Shown: positions 17,842 to 26,483, numbered from the stretch's first letter. The stretch is 64,000 nucleotides of DNA from Isoptericola peretonis (GCA_023241745.1 JALQCY010000006.1:62001-126000), one strand, 5' to 3'. Notes: generated from the sequence alone by a model not told the origin. Program-made: numbers and translations.

Positions 17842-17857
17842 GTGGAGGGAGGTGGAG
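17842..17857 (+). promoter_or_regulatory. GTGGAG pair upstream of moxR
   Basis: GTGGAG at 17842-17847 and 17852-17857 repeats with the same 10-bp period as the mraZ boxes but on the opposite strand, about 36-51 bases before the TAGGCT -10-like hexamer of moxR. Two further copies lie at 17694 and 17706 (12-bp spacing). Possible MraZ sites for the divergent operon. Confidence 0.4.
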
Positions 17858-17936
17858 CGGGTGATCGTCGTCACGTACGGCGCCGATTCCACTAGGCTGC
17901 GAGAACCGTCACGAGCACGTGAACCGGAGGTCACCC

Positions 17937-19046
17937 GTGCACCCAGAACCCGTCTCCCCCACGCTCGCCGGCGCACGCACGGAGACGGAGGACACCGGGG
18001 GCCGGACCCCGCCTCGTGACACCGCCGGGCCGGACGCCCTGGCCCGCGGCCTCGACGAGATCGTCGCCGCCACGACGCGTGTGCGCGCGGCGATCGACTC
18101 GGTCGTCTCGGGCCGCACCGGCCTCGCGGAGGTCACCGTGGCCGTCCTCCTCGCGGAGGGTCACCTGTTGATCGAGGACGTCCCCGGTGTCGGCAAGACC
18201 ACCCTCGCCAAGGCGCTCGCCCGCAGCATCGACTGCCGGGTGGGACGGATCCAGTTCACGCCCGACCTGCTGCCGAGCGACCTCACCGGCGTCAACATCT
18301 TCCGCACCGCCACCCACGACTTCGAGTTTCGGCCGGGGCCGGTCTTCAACAACGTCGTGATCGGCGACGAGATCAACCGCGCCTCGCCCAAGACGCAGTC
18401 CGCGCTGCTCGAGTGCATGGAGGAGGGGCAGACCACGATCGACGGGACGAGCCACACCCTCCCGCGCCCGTTCCTCGTGGTCGCGACCCAGAACCCCGTG
18501 GAGATGGAGGGCACGTACCCGCTGCCCGAGGCGCAGCGCGACCGGTTCATGGCGCGCCTGACCGTGGGCTACCCCGAGAACGACGCCGAGCTGCAGATGC
18601 TCGACCGGCAGGAGACCGCGGACCCGCTCGCCCACCTGTCCCCCGTCACCACCGGCGACGACATGGTGCGGTACGCGGACATCGTCCGCGCGGTCTACGC
18701 GGCCGGGCCCGTCAAGCAGTACGTCCTGGACCTCGTCGGGGCGACGCGGCTGCACGACGGCCTGCGGCTGGGCGCGTCGCCGCGCGCGTCGCTCCAGCTG
18801 TTGCGCGCCGCCAAGGCCTCGGCCGCGATGGCGGGCCGCGAGCACGTGCTGCCCGACGACGTCCAGACCCTCGCCGTCCCGGTGCTCGCGCACCGGCTCA
18901 TCCTCAGCACCGAGTCGCGGCTCGGCGGCGTCACGCCCGAGCGCGTGATCGAGGAGATCGTCCAGCGCACGCCGGTCCCCGGCGGCCGGGCGGCGTCCGC
19001 TCCCCCGCCCGCGGGATCCTTCGCGCGGCCCGCGCGCGGCCGGTAG
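17937..19046 (+). CDS. MoxR-type AAA+ ATPase
   Basis: An AAA+ ATPase of the MoxR family (369 residues), chaperone-like proteins that act with VWA or DUF58 partners to mature extracytoplasmic or metalloprotein targets. Walker A GVGKTT at 84-89, Walker B-like VIGDEINR near 141-148, sensor motif ATQNP, and PLPEAQRDRF arginine-finger block are all present. I chose the GTG at 17937, which has GGAGG six bases upstream; a GTG at 17919 would add six residues. It heads an operon with the DUF58 and transglutaminase genes, divergent from mraZ. C-terminal 25 residues are Pro/Ala/Arg-rich. The exact substrate is unknown. Confidence 0.93.
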   Translation: MHPEPVSPTLAGARTETEDTGGRTPPRDTAGPDALARGLDEIVAATTRVRAAIDSVVSGRTGLAEVTVAVLLAEGHLLIEDVPGVGKTTLAKALARSIDCRVGRIQFTPDLLPSDLTGVNIFRTATHDFEFRPGPVFNNVVIGDEINRASPKTQSALLECMEEGQTTIDGTSHTLPRPFLVVATQNPVEMEGTYPLPEAQRDRFMARLTVGYPENDAELQMLDRQETADPLAHLSPVTTGDDMVRYADIVRAVYAAGPVKQYVLDLVGATRLHDGLRLGASPRASLQLLRAAKASAAMAGREHVLPDDVQTLAVPVLAHRLILSTESRLGGVTPERVIEEIVQRTPVPGGRAASAPPPAGSFARPARGR

Positions 19047-19056
19047 GGCAGCCACC

Positions 19057-20469
19057 ATGACCGGCGACGACGCCGACCGGCCTCCCGCGGCCCTCCCCGA
19101 GCCCGCCGGCGGACGGGCCGCCGGGCACCGGGAGTCCGCCCATCCCGCGCTACGGCGGCTCGCACGGGTCCGCCCCACCCGCCGGGGGGTCGCCCTGCTG
19201 GTCGCGGGGCTCGTGCTCGGAGCCACGGGCGCGCTGCTCGAGCTGCCCGACCTCGTGGGACTCGGCGCGGCCGGGGTCCTCGCCGTGCTCCTCGCGTGGA
19301 CCCTCATGGGGGTGCAGCGCCTCGACGCCGGCCGAGGCGCGCTGGTCGTGACCCGGGAGCTCACCCCGAACCCCGTCGTGCGCGACCAGACCGCCTCCGT
19401 CCGCCTGCTCGTGGGCGCCCGCGCCCGCACCGGCGCGGCGTACGAGCGGCTCGCGCGGCTGCGGCTGTCCGAGCAGGCGGCGCACGAGCTGGCCGGGCCG
19501 CACGGCATCCGTGCGCGCGTGACGGCGCACGCCGACCGCATCGCGGTCTCGTACGCGCTCACCCCGTCCCGGCGCGGCCGGTGGCCGTTGGGCCCCCTCC
19601 TCACCACCCGGACCGACGCCTTCGGCCTCGTCCGCACGACGCAGCCGCTCGGGGCCGCGACCCGGGTCGCGGTGTGGCCCCGCACCGTCGAGCTCCCCAC
19701 CCGTACCCGGGTGCTCGGCGAGGTCGACCGCGCCGCCACAGGCGCCCGGCTCACGTCGACGGACGACTCCGTGCTGCGCGAGTACGTCGCCGGCGACGAC
19801 CCGCGCCGCGTGCACTGGGCCGGTTCGGCTCGCCAGGGCCGCCTCATGGTCCGCGCCGACGAGAGCGCGGGTGTCCGCCCCGTGACGGTGCTGCTCGACC
19901 GGTCCCTGCTGCCGCCGCCGGTGGACCCGCGCACGGGGGTCTGGCCCTCGTCCCGCGGCGCCCGCACCCACGCCGAGGGCGAGCGGGCGGTGGAGCTCGC
20001 CGCGTCGATCGCCGTCTCGTTCCTCGACGCCGGCCACCCGGCGCGCCTCGTGCCCACCGGGGCCGGGCCCGCCCCCGTGCCGTTCGCGGCGGGAGCGCGC
20101 ACCGGCCGGGCCGCCGTGCTGGACTCGACCGTCGACCTGCACGGGCATCGGAGCGCCGCCGACGCGGAGCGGGCGGTCCTCCAGACCGTCCGGTCGCTGC
20201 GGACCACGCGCTCCCAGGACGAGATCACCGTCGCCGTGCTGGGCCCGCTGGCCGAGGCGGCGCTGCGCGAGCTGGCGGAGCTCGGCGTCGAGGGCACCTG
20301 CTGGGCCCTCGTCGTGGTTCCGGCCGACGCGCGGGGCCGCGAGACGGGCGCGACCCCGGCCGACGCCACCGTCGGCACCCTGCGCGCGGCCGGCTGGCGC
20401 GTCGCGACCTGCCCGCCCGGGACGCCGCCCGACCGTGCGTGGGCGATGCTCGCGGAGGGAGCGGCATGA
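19057..20469 (+). CDS. DUF58 domain membrane protein
   Basis: A 470-residue membrane-anchored DUF58 protein, the usual partner of MoxR ATPases. After a 45-residue hydrophilic start come two membrane helices (about 46-62 and 69-84), then a beta-rich extension and the DUF58 signature REYVAGDDPRRVHWAGSAR around residue 240-258, followed by a VWA-like fold. It begins ten bases after moxR and overlaps the transglutaminase start. The function is inferred from the conserved MoxR-DUF58-TGase trio; the target is not known. Confidence 0.88.
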   Translation: MTGDDADRPPAALPEPAGGRAAGHRESAHPALRRLARVRPTRRGVALLVAGLVLGATGALLELPDLVGLGAAGVLAVLLAWTLMGVQRLDAGRGALVVTRELTPNPVVRDQTASVRLLVGARARTGAAYERLARLRLSEQAAHELAGPHGIRARVTAHADRIAVSYALTPSRRGRWPLGPLLTTRTDAFGLVRTTQPLGAATRVAVWPRTVELPTRTRVLGEVDRAATGARLTSTDDSVLREYVAGDDPRRVHWAGSARQGRLMVRADESAGVRPVTVLLDRSLLPPPVDPRTGVWPSSRGARTHAEGERAVELAASIAVSFLDAGHPARLVPTGAGPAPVPFAAGARTGRAAVLDSTVDLHGHRSAADAERAVLQTVRSLRTTRSQDEITVAVLGPLAEAALRELAELGVEGTCWALVVVPADARGRETGATPADATVGTLRAAGWRVATCPPGTPPDRAWAMLAEGAA

Positions 20470-22706
20470 TCCCCGCCCACGCGGGCCCGACGGCCCGCAC
20501 CGTCGCGTCGGGGGTCCTCGTGGCCGTCGCCGTCGCCGCGTCGATGCTCGCGCTCACCAGCATCGTGGTGCCCGGGGGCTGGACCCGGGCCGGTCTGGTG
20601 GGCATCGTCATGGTCAGCGTGACGACGGTCGGCTCCCGCGTCGTGATCGAGCGCAGGGCCCGTGCCCGCGGGCTTCGTGCCCGGGCCTCCGGGTCCGCAT
20701 GGCCCAGCGTCCTCGGCGGCGTGGTCGCCGCCTGGTTGGTGCTCGCCCGCTTCGGCGGCCCGACCGCCGACCCGACGGTGTTCGTGACGCCGGAGCACGT
20801 CGCGCGGGTGGTGGCCCGGCTCGGGGAGGCCGGCGAGATCGCCCGTTCCGAGGTGGCGCCCGTGGCCGGCTCGGTCCCGATGGGCCTGCTCGCCGTGGGC
20901 GGCACCCTGCTGGTGCTGCTGCTCGCGGACGCCCTGGCCGGCGCCCTGCGCCGACCTGCGGCGGTGGGCCTGCCCCTCCTCGCCCTCTGGTGCCCCCCGC
21001 TCGTCCTCACCGGCCGGGTGCCGTGGGGCGTGTTCGTGGTGACGGTCACCGCCCTCCTGCTGCTCCTGACGCTCGACGGCCCGCTCGTCGCGCGCTCCCG
21101 TCGCCAGGAGCGCACACCGGCTCCCGTGCGGCGGGCCGAGCGGTCCCGGGCCGTCGCCACGACGGCCGCCGCCGCCGTCCTCGCGATCGTCGCGGGCCTC
21201 GTCGGGAGCGCCTCGGCCGCGCTGCCCGGAGGCCCCACGGGCTGGTACCGCGCGTTCACGACGACGGGCGACACCATCCGCCTGGCCGAGGACCTCGACA
21301 TCCTGCGCAGCCTCACGGAACGCTCGAGCTCCGTCGTGCTCTCCTACGACACCGGGTCGGAGTCCGACGCCGGGCCTTTGCGCAGCTACACGGCGACCGC
21401 CTTCGACGGGCGCCGGTGGCAGCGGGGCGAGGAGCGCGGCGGCCGGGAGTTCGCCGCCGGGGAGGTCCTGTGGCCCGACGACCCGCCGGCCGGCGAGGCC
21501 GCCCCTCGCGCCATCAGCATCGCTGTCGGCGAGCTGCGGGACGACAAGCTGCCGCTCACCATCGACCCCCGCGAGGTGGAGGCGGGCGACGCCGGCGGGG
21601 GCCAGTGGGGCTACGACCCCGCACGCGACGAGGTCGTGGGCGGCCTCACCGACGCGGGCGACTCGTACACGCTCACCGTGCACGAGCGTGACCTCGACCC
21701 CGCCGTGCTGCGGGACGCGCCCGCGGCGGACCTCGACGCCGTCTACACACAGGTGCCGGACACCGTGCACGCCGGGGACGTCGAGGAGGCGGCGCGCGAG
21801 GTGGTGGGTCCCGCCGAGACCACCTACGACCAGGCGGTGGCGCTCCAGCGCTGGCTGCGCGACCCGACCCGGTTCACCTACTCCACGACCATCCCGCGCG
21901 GCGGCACCGGCGACCCCGTCTGGGACTTCCTGCAGCACCGCACCGGGTACTGCATCCAGTTCGCGACGACGATGGTGGTCATGGCGCGGTCCATCGGGAT
22001 CCCTGCCCGCCTGGCGGTGGGCTACCTGCCGGGCGACCGTACGGGCGAGACCACGTGGGAGGTCACCGGCCAGGACTCCCACGCGTGGCCGGAGGTCTAC
22101 TTCCCCGGCGCGGGATGGGTGCGGTTCGAGCCGACGCCCGCGCAGCAGACGGGCAGCGCGCCCGCCTACACGATGCCGCGCGTGCAGGGGGACCCGGCTG
22201 CCGTCCCGACGGCGAACGACCTGCGCGACCGTCGCCCCACCGCGGCGAGCACCCCGACCGAGGACGCCTCGCCCACGGCCTCCTCGGTCGTGGCGGCCAC
22301 GTCGGTCGTCGACACCGGCCTGCCGGCATGGGCCTGGATCACGTCGGGCACGCTGCTCGTCGCCCTCGCGGGCGGACTGGTGCTGCTGGCCCGGCGCCGG
22401 CGCGCGGCGCAGGAGCTCGACCCCGAGATCGCCTGGCAGCAGGTCCTGACCAGACTGGCGTCCGGTGGGGTACAGCTGCCCCCCGCGACGACGCTCCGGC
22501 GGGCTCCCGGGGCGATCGCGTCCGCGGTGACGTCACGGTCCGGTCGTGAGCTGCCGCCCGAGGTGCTCGAGGACCTGGCGGCCCTCGCGGACGCCACCGA
22601 GTCGGGCCGGTACGCGCGCGAGCCCCGCAGGCCCGAGCCCGAGGAGCTGGAACGGCTCACGGGATCGGTGACTGCGGGGCTCGACGAGGGTCTCGGGACG
22701 CGCTGA
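20466..22706 (+). CDS. Membrane transglutaminase-like protein (TgpA/DUF3488 type)
   Basis: A 746-residue membrane protein. The first 260 residues contain several hydrophobic helices of the DUF3488/TgpA type; an extracytoplasmic transglutaminase-like domain follows with GYCIQFAT (C496), DSHAWPEVYF (H539) and FEPTP (E555 where many relatives have Asp), then a linker rich in Ser/Thr/Pro, a last membrane helix near 622-645 and a DUF4129-like cytoplasmic tail. The ATG overlaps the DUF58 stop (ATGA). The C/H/(D/E) triad suggests a cysteine protease or amide-transfer reaction on an envelope substrate that is unknown. Confidence 0.9.
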   Translation: MIPAHAGPTARTVASGVLVAVAVAASMLALTSIVVPGGWTRAGLVGIVMVSVTTVGSRVVIERRARARGLRARASGSAWPSVLGGVVAAWLVLARFGGPTADPTVFVTPEHVARVVARLGEAGEIARSEVAPVAGSVPMGLLAVGGTLLVLLLADALAGALRRPAAVGLPLLALWCPPLVLTGRVPWGVFVVTVTALLLLLTLDGPLVARSRRQERTPAPVRRAERSRAVATTAAAAVLAIVAGLVGSASAALPGGPTGWYRAFTTTGDTIRLAEDLDILRSLTERSSSVVLSYDTGSESDAGPLRSYTATAFDGRRWQRGEERGGREFAAGEVLWPDDPPAGEAAPRAISIAVGELRDDKLPLTIDPREVEAGDAGGGQWGYDPARDEVVGGLTDAGDSYTLTVHERDLDPAVLRDAPAADLDAVYTQVPDTVHAGDVEEAAREVVGPAETTYDQAVALQRWLRDPTRFTYSTTIPRGGTGDPVWDFLQHRTGYCIQFATTMVVMARSIGIPARLAVGYLPGDRTGETTWEVTGQDSHAWPEVYFPGAGWVRFEPTPAQQTGSAPAYTMPRVQGDPAAVPTANDLRDRRPTAASTPTEDASPTASSVVAATSVVDTGLPAWAWITSGTLLVALAGGLVLLARRRRAAQELDPEIAWQQVLTRLASGGVQLPPATTLRRAPGAIASAVTSRSGRELPPEVLEDLAALADATESGRYAREPRRPEPEELERLTGSVTAGLDEGLGTR

Positions 22707-22708
22707 CC

Positions 22709-22732
22709 GGCTCGCGCCCCGAGGCGCGAGCC
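22709..22732. terminator. Bidirectional terminator hairpin
   Basis: A perfect 10-bp stem (GGCTCGCGCC / GGCGCGAGCC) with a 4-base loop lies between the convergent transglutaminase and DUF3040 genes, three bases after the transglutaminase stop. It can serve both strands. Confidence 0.75.
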
Positions 22733-22741
22733 GCCCGCGCG

Positions 22742-23170
22742 TCAGCGACCCTGGTCCCGCCGGCGGTCCCAGCGCTCCTCGAGCCGCGCCAGGAAGCCGT
22801 CCTTCTTCGCGGCGGCAGCCGGGCGCGTCGTGGTGCCCCCCGGGCGCGACCTGTCGGGGTTGGCCGTCGGGTCGACCGTGCCGTCGGGCCGGACGACGCC
22901 CGTGGGCCCCGACCGGCGAGGGGCGGCGAACGCGTACGCCACCCCCGCGAACATGAGGACGAAGCCGACGACTCCGACCCAGGCCTGCGACGTCGCGGCG
23001 CCGACCACGAGCAGCAGCAGGCCCGCGACGACTCCGACGCCGGCCAGGACATACCGCAGGGGCGACCGGCGGCGCGCCTGCTGCAGCGTGTTGGCCAGAC
23101 GGGGGTCGTCGCTGCTCAGCGCGCGCTCCATCTGCTCCAGCACTCGCTGCTCGTACTCGGACAGTGGCAT
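22742..23170 (-). CDS. DUF3040 membrane protein
   Basis: A 142-residue protein of the actinobacterial DUF3040 family. It begins MPLSEYEQRVLEQMERAL, the conserved N-terminal signature, followed by two membrane helices (about 39-58 and 64-82) and a polar C-terminal tail. The ATG at 23170 has a G-rich ribosome site. Members of this family commonly lie near mraZ and dinB; function is unknown. It is downstream of dinB on the same strand with a 38-base gap, so it may be co-transcribed with the SOS operon. Confidence 0.88.
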   Translation of the reverse strand: MPLSEYEQRVLEQMERALSSDDPRLANTLQQARRRSPLRYVLAGVGVVAGLLLLVVGAATSQAWVGVVGFVLMFAGVAYAFAAPRRSGPTGVVRPDGTVDPTANPDRSRPGGTTTRPAAAAKKDGFLARLEERWDRRRDQGR

Positions 23171-23208
23171 CGAGTCCCCCCGGGTCTCGCGGTGGAACAG
23201 TAACCCTC

Positions 23209-24486
23209 TCAGGATATGCCCGCGCTGCCCGCCACGGTAGTCGGCGGGGGTGAACCCCGACGAGACCCTCGCGCGGCACCGAGACTGATCGCCGATCTGC
23301 CGAACCGTTCGCGCACCGCGTCGAGCGCCAGTTCCGCCTCTCGGCGCGCCTCCTGCCGCGGATCGACGGACTCTTCGAGCGTCATCTGCTCGGCGAGACC
23401 CGACCTGACCTGCAGGTTCTCCCCCCGCACCCCGACCAGGCGCACCGGCAGGCCGCGCAGGTCCGCCGCGGCCAGCAGCTCGCGCGCGACGAGATAGATC
23501 TCCCGGGCGACGTCGGTCGGCGCCGGGAGCGTGCGCGACCGGGTGAGGGTCCGGAAGTCGCTCGTGCGCACCTTGACCGCGACGGTGCGCGCGACGACGC
23601 CCTGGTGCCGCAACCGCACGGCGACCCGGTCGGCGAGCTCCAGCACACGCTGCTCCACGGCGCTCAGGTCCCACAGGTCCCGCTCGAACGTGGTCTCGGC
23701 GCCCACGCTGCGCTCCTCACGACCCGGGACGACGGGGCGCGGGTCACGGCCCCACGCCAGGTCGTGCAGGTGGGCGCCGGTCACCGAGCCGACCGCCGCC
23801 TGCAGGGAGGGCACGTCGGTGTCCGCGAGCTCGGCCACCGTCGTGATGCCCCACCGCGCCAGCGCGGCCTCCGTCTTGTCCCCCACGCCCCACAGCGCCC
23901 CGACCGGCAGGGTGCGCAGGAACCGCACCGTCGCGTCCGCGGGCACGAGCATGAGCCCGTCGGGCTTCGCGTGGGTCGACGCGAGCTTGGCCACGAACTT
24001 GTTCCGCGCGATCCCGACGGAGCAGGTGATCCCGTGCTCGGCGCGCACCTGCTCGCGCAGCCTCGCCCCGATGGACGTGGGGGCGCCGAGACGGCGGCGC
24101 GCGCCGCTCACGTCGAGGAAGGCCTCGTCCACCGACACCCGTTCCACCAGGGGGGTGACCGTGGACAGGATCGCCATCACCGACTCGGACACCTCGTGGT
24201 ACAGGTGATGGTCCGGAGGCACGACGACGGCGTGCGGGCAGAGGCGCAGCGCCGACGCCATCGACATCGCCGAGCGAACCCCGAAGGCGCGCGCCTCGTA
24301 CGTCGCCGCCAGCACGACCCCCCGGTCGCGGCCGCCCACCACGACGGGGCGGCCGCGCAGCTCCGGCCGTCGGACGAGCTCGCAGGACGCGAAGAAGGCG
24401 TCCATGTCGACGTGCAGCACGGACGTGCCGGACTCGTCGGTGCCCCAGTCCCGGAACGCTCCCGCGGCCCGCGGGCCGCGGCTCAC
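23209..24486 (-). CDS. dinB: DNA polymerase IV (DinB)
   Basis: A Y-family translesion polymerase of 425 residues. The catalytic acidic residues are in LHVDMDAFFASCE (D27) and SVDEAFLDVSG (D120, E121); helix-hairpin-helix and little-finger domains follow. The GTG overlaps the stop of the upstream HEPN gene (GTGA), so the two form an operon headed by a perfect LexA box at 25006-25019. I see no clear beta-clamp-binding tail; the C-terminus ends in a Gly/Ser/Arg-rich segment. Confidence 0.95.
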   Translation of the reverse strand: MSRGPRAAGAFRDWGTDESGTSVLHVDMDAFFASCELVRRPELRGRPVVVGGRDRGVVLAATYEARAFGVRSAMSMASALRLCPHAVVVPPDHHLYHEVSESVMAILSTVTPLVERVSVDEAFLDVSGARRRLGAPTSIGARLREQVRAEHGITCSVGIARNKFVAKLASTHAKPDGLMLVPADATVRFLRTLPVGALWGVGDKTEAALARWGITTVAELADTDVPSLQAAVGSVTGAHLHDLAWGRDPRPVVPGREERSVGAETTFERDLWDLSAVEQRVLELADRVAVRLRHQGVVARTVAVKVRTSDFRTLTRSRTLPAPTDVAREIYLVARELLAAADLRGLPVRLVGVRGENLQVRSGLAEQMTLEESVDPRQEARREAELALDAVRERFGRSAISLGAARGSRRGSPPPTTVAGSAGIS

Positions 24487-24959
24487 GACGCCGCCGGTGC
24501 GACGGCGAGAGGCCGGGCGAACCCGGTGCGCGGGTCGACCAGCAGGCCGACCTCGTCCCGGAAGTCCTCGGCGCAGGCGACCAGCTCGGCGGCACGCCGC
24601 GCATCCACCTCGGGCTCGAGCCCGGCCTCGACCGCCGCCCGCACCCGGGCGCCGGAGGCGAAGTAGCCGGACCACGAAGCGAGCTCGGGCTCCACGATCG
24701 CCAGCATGTCCCACACCGACCGGGCGCGCGTCCGCGCCGACGGGCGACCCCGCAGCGCGACGACGGCCGCCGCCGCCCGCAGCGCCGCGAGGTGCGCGTG
24801 CACGAAGCGCTCCGCCGGGTCCGACGTCGACGTGGCCGCCGCCAGTTCGGCGTCCGACCGGTCGAGCAACCTGGTCACCTCGGGGCTCGGCGGCAGCGAG
24901 CCCACGGCGGTCGGGCCACGACCGCGCGCCACCCCGGCAGATCTCGTGCGAGCCGACAT
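24483..24959 (-). CDS. SAV_6107-type HEPN domain protein
   Basis: A small, Ala-rich, largely helical protein (158 residues) that matches the actinobacterial SAV_6107 HEPN group found beside dinB. It contains RFVHAH at 51-56, an Rx4H pattern that is the hallmark of HEPN ribonucleases. A clear ribosome site (GGGAGG) precedes the ATG. It is first in the operon with dinB and just downstream of a perfect LexA box, so SOS induction is expected. Whether it cleaves RNA is unknown; some HEPN proteins are only binding modules. Confidence 0.82.
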   Translation of the reverse strand: MSARTRSAGVARGRGPTAVGSLPPSPEVTRLLDRSDAELAAATSTSDPAERFVHAHLAALRAAAAVVALRGRPSARTRARSVWDMLAIVEPELASWSGYFASGARVRAAVEAGLEPEVDARRAAELVACAEDFRDEVGLLVDPRTGFARPLAVAPAAS

Positions 24960-25004
24960 CCTGCACCTCCCGTGCTCCGCGGCCTCTCCCGCGCCCACCC
25001 AGTG

Positions 25005-25020
25005 TCGAACACCTGTTCGA
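25005..25020. promoter_or_regulatory. LexA (SOS) box, perfect
   Basis: TCGAACACCTGTTCGA contains the full Gram-positive SOS consensus CGAAC-N4-GTTCG at 25006-25019. It lies 47 bases before the HEPN-dinB operon and 72 bases before the divergent spermidine-synthase-like gene, so it may control both. Confidence 0.9.
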
Positions 25021-25091
25021 TCCGTGTCAACCGCCGACGTCCCGGCGTCCCGCTGCCCGGTCGCGGCCCGCGGAGCGGGGAGACTGGACGC

Positions 25092-26021
25092 ATGTCCCGC
25101 TCCTCCCGAGGCGGCTCGCGCCCCGAACGCCGGTCCGGCCGACGCCACCCAGCATCCCCCGACGCACCGACACTGCCGGACGGGGAGGTGCCGATCGACA
25201 CGGGAACGGCGCGCCTCGAGCGCGACCCCGACCACCCGGACCGGGTGACGCTGCACGTCAACGGCGTGCCGAGCTCCGCCCTCGACCTCGCCGACCCCGG
25301 GTTCCTCGACTTCGAGTACATGCAGCAGATGGCCGCCGTGCTGGCCGGCATGCCCGCGGGGCCGCTGCGCGTCCTGCACCTCGGCGCGGCGGGCTGCGCG
25401 CTGGCGCGCCACGTCGAGCACGAGCGGCCCGACTCGCGGCAGCTCGGCGTCGACGTCGACGCCCGCCTGCTCGAGCTCGTCCGGGAGTGGTTCGCCCTGC
25501 CCCGCTCGCCCCGGCTGCGCCTGCGGGCGGACGACGCCGGCCACGCCCTCGCCGCCCTGCCGCCGGCCTCGTTCGACGTCGTCGTCCGCGACGTGTTCGC
25601 CGGCGACCGCACCCCCGACCACCTGGCCGACGCCGCCTTCGCGGCGGCGGCGCACCGCGCTCTGCGGCCGGGCGGGGTCCTGCTCGCCAACTGCGCCGAC
25701 CGGCCACCCCTGCACCTCGCGCGCCGGGAGGTCGCGACCCTCGCCGGGGCGTTCGGGGCCGACGCCGTCCCGGGCCGCCGGCTCGGGGTGATCGCGGAGC
25801 ACGCCGTCCTCAAGGGGCGGCGCTACGGCAACGTCGTGCTCGTGGCGGTCCGCGCCGTCCCGGGGCCGGAGGACGCCGCGGACGGGACGGAGCGGGAGAC
25901 CGGCGACGGGCCTCCGGTCCTCGACCTGGACGACGCGGCGCTCGGGCGCCGGCTGCGCAGCCTGCCGGTCCCGGCCCGGATGCTGGCCGGCGCGGAGCTG
26001 GCCCGCTTCGCCGGGGGGTGA
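25092..26021 (+). CDS. Spermidine-synthase-like methyltransferase-fold protein
   Basis: A 309-residue protein with a class I SAM-fold: VLHLGAAGCALAR (motif I), LGVDVDARLLELVR (motif II) and DVVVRDVFAGDRTPDHL, a block typical of the spermidine-synthase-like subgroup. Polyamine synthases have an Asp in this last block that binds the substrate amine; here it reads RDVF, so true spermidine synthesis is uncertain. The start ATG at 25092 lacks a strong ribosome site. It is divergent from the SOS operon. Confidence 0.75.
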   Translation: MSRSSRGGSRPERRSGRRHPASPDAPTLPDGEVPIDTGTARLERDPDHPDRVTLHVNGVPSSALDLADPGFLDFEYMQQMAAVLAGMPAGPLRVLHLGAAGCALARHVEHERPDSRQLGVDVDARLLELVREWFALPRSPRLRLRADDAGHALAALPPASFDVVVRDVFAGDRTPDHLADAAFAAAAHRALRPGGVLLANCADRPPLHLARREVATLAGAFGADAVPGRRLGVIAEHAVLKGRRYGNVVLVAVRAVPGPEDAADGTERETGDGPPVLDLDDAALGRRLRSLPVPARMLAGAELARFAGG

Positions 26022-26024
26022 CAC

Positions 26025-26060
26025 GACGACGGCCGCGCCCGGCAGGACGCGGCCGTCGTC
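26025..26060. terminator. Bidirectional terminator hairpin
   Basis: A perfect 13-bp stem (GACGACGGCCGCG at 26025-26037, complement at 26048-26060) with a 10-base loop fills the gap between the convergent spermidine-synthase-like and cold-shock genes. Confidence 0.8.
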
Positions 26061-26075
26061 AGACGGGCCGGGGGC

Positions 26076-26279
26076 TCAGAGCGGGACGACCTGCTCCGCC
26101 TGGGGGCCCTTGGGGCCCTGCGTGATCTCGAACTCGACCCGCTGGGCCTCCTCGAGCGTGCGGTACCCCTGGGACTGGATCGCGGAGTAGTGCACGAAGA
26201 CGTCGGCACCGCCGTCGTCCTGGGCGATGAACCCGTAGCCCTTCTCCGAGTTGAACCACTTCACAGAACCTTGCGCCAT
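26076..26279 (-). CDS. Cold-shock domain protein (CspA family)
   Basis: A 67-residue single-domain nucleic-acid-binding protein that melts RNA structure. Both RNA-binding motifs are present: KGYGFIAQ (RNP1) and VFVHYSAI (RNP2), after the standard MAQGSVKWFN start. A ribosome site GAAGGAT precedes the ATG. The 204 bases upstream (26280-26483) contain a 7-bp inverted repeat GTGGCAC/GTGCCAC at 26391-26417 with a 13-base loop, and otherwise no recognised signal; a long 5' leader is typical of csp genes. Confidence 0.96.
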   Translation of the reverse strand: MAQGSVKWFNSEKGYGFIAQDDGGADVFVHYSAIQSQGYRTLEEAQRVEFEITQGPKGPQAEQVVPL

Positions 26280-26483
26280 GCTGATCCTTCGACCTTCCGT
26301 CACAACGGTCACGGGCGGGCCGGGCGGCCACCCGTCGCTGCAGGCCGCCGCCGCCGGTCCTGCGAAGGACGCCTCTGCAACGCGGTCAGTGTGGCACGGA
26401 GCACACCGGAGTGCCACGGATATGCCGCGGATGCCGCGCACCGGCCATTGCGGACGCCCGTGCCGGGGCGTGCGCGGCGAGCG

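Larger units (their letters stand above)
17547..17936. promoter_or_regulatory. Divergent mraZ / moxR control region (390 bases, no gene)
   Basis: This is the only gene-free stretch longer than 300 bases. It holds the mraZ ribosome site, three GTGGAG repeats on the minus strand at 10-bp spacing, a 20-base dyad at 17617-17636, four GTGGAG copies on the plus strand (17694, 17706, 17842, 17852), and a -10-like TAGGCT at 17893-17898 followed by GGAGG at 17926-17930 for moxR. No conserved coding frame is visible in it. Confidence 0.75.

Noticed and set aside
17919..17936. Upstream GTG start for moxR
   Set aside because: It adds only six residues and has no ribosome site; the GTG at 17937 has GGAGG six bases upstream.
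17931..22082. A 1383-codon open frame on the minus strand opposite moxR, DUF58 and the transglutaminase
   Set aside because: It is the antisense shadow of three well-identified genes; its composition is Arg/Ala/Gly/Asp-rich with no domain. High GC removes stop codons from non-coding frames. The same holds for 36795-40004 on the minus strand (a second frame across ldh and the helicase gene) and 26190-29213 on the plus strand.
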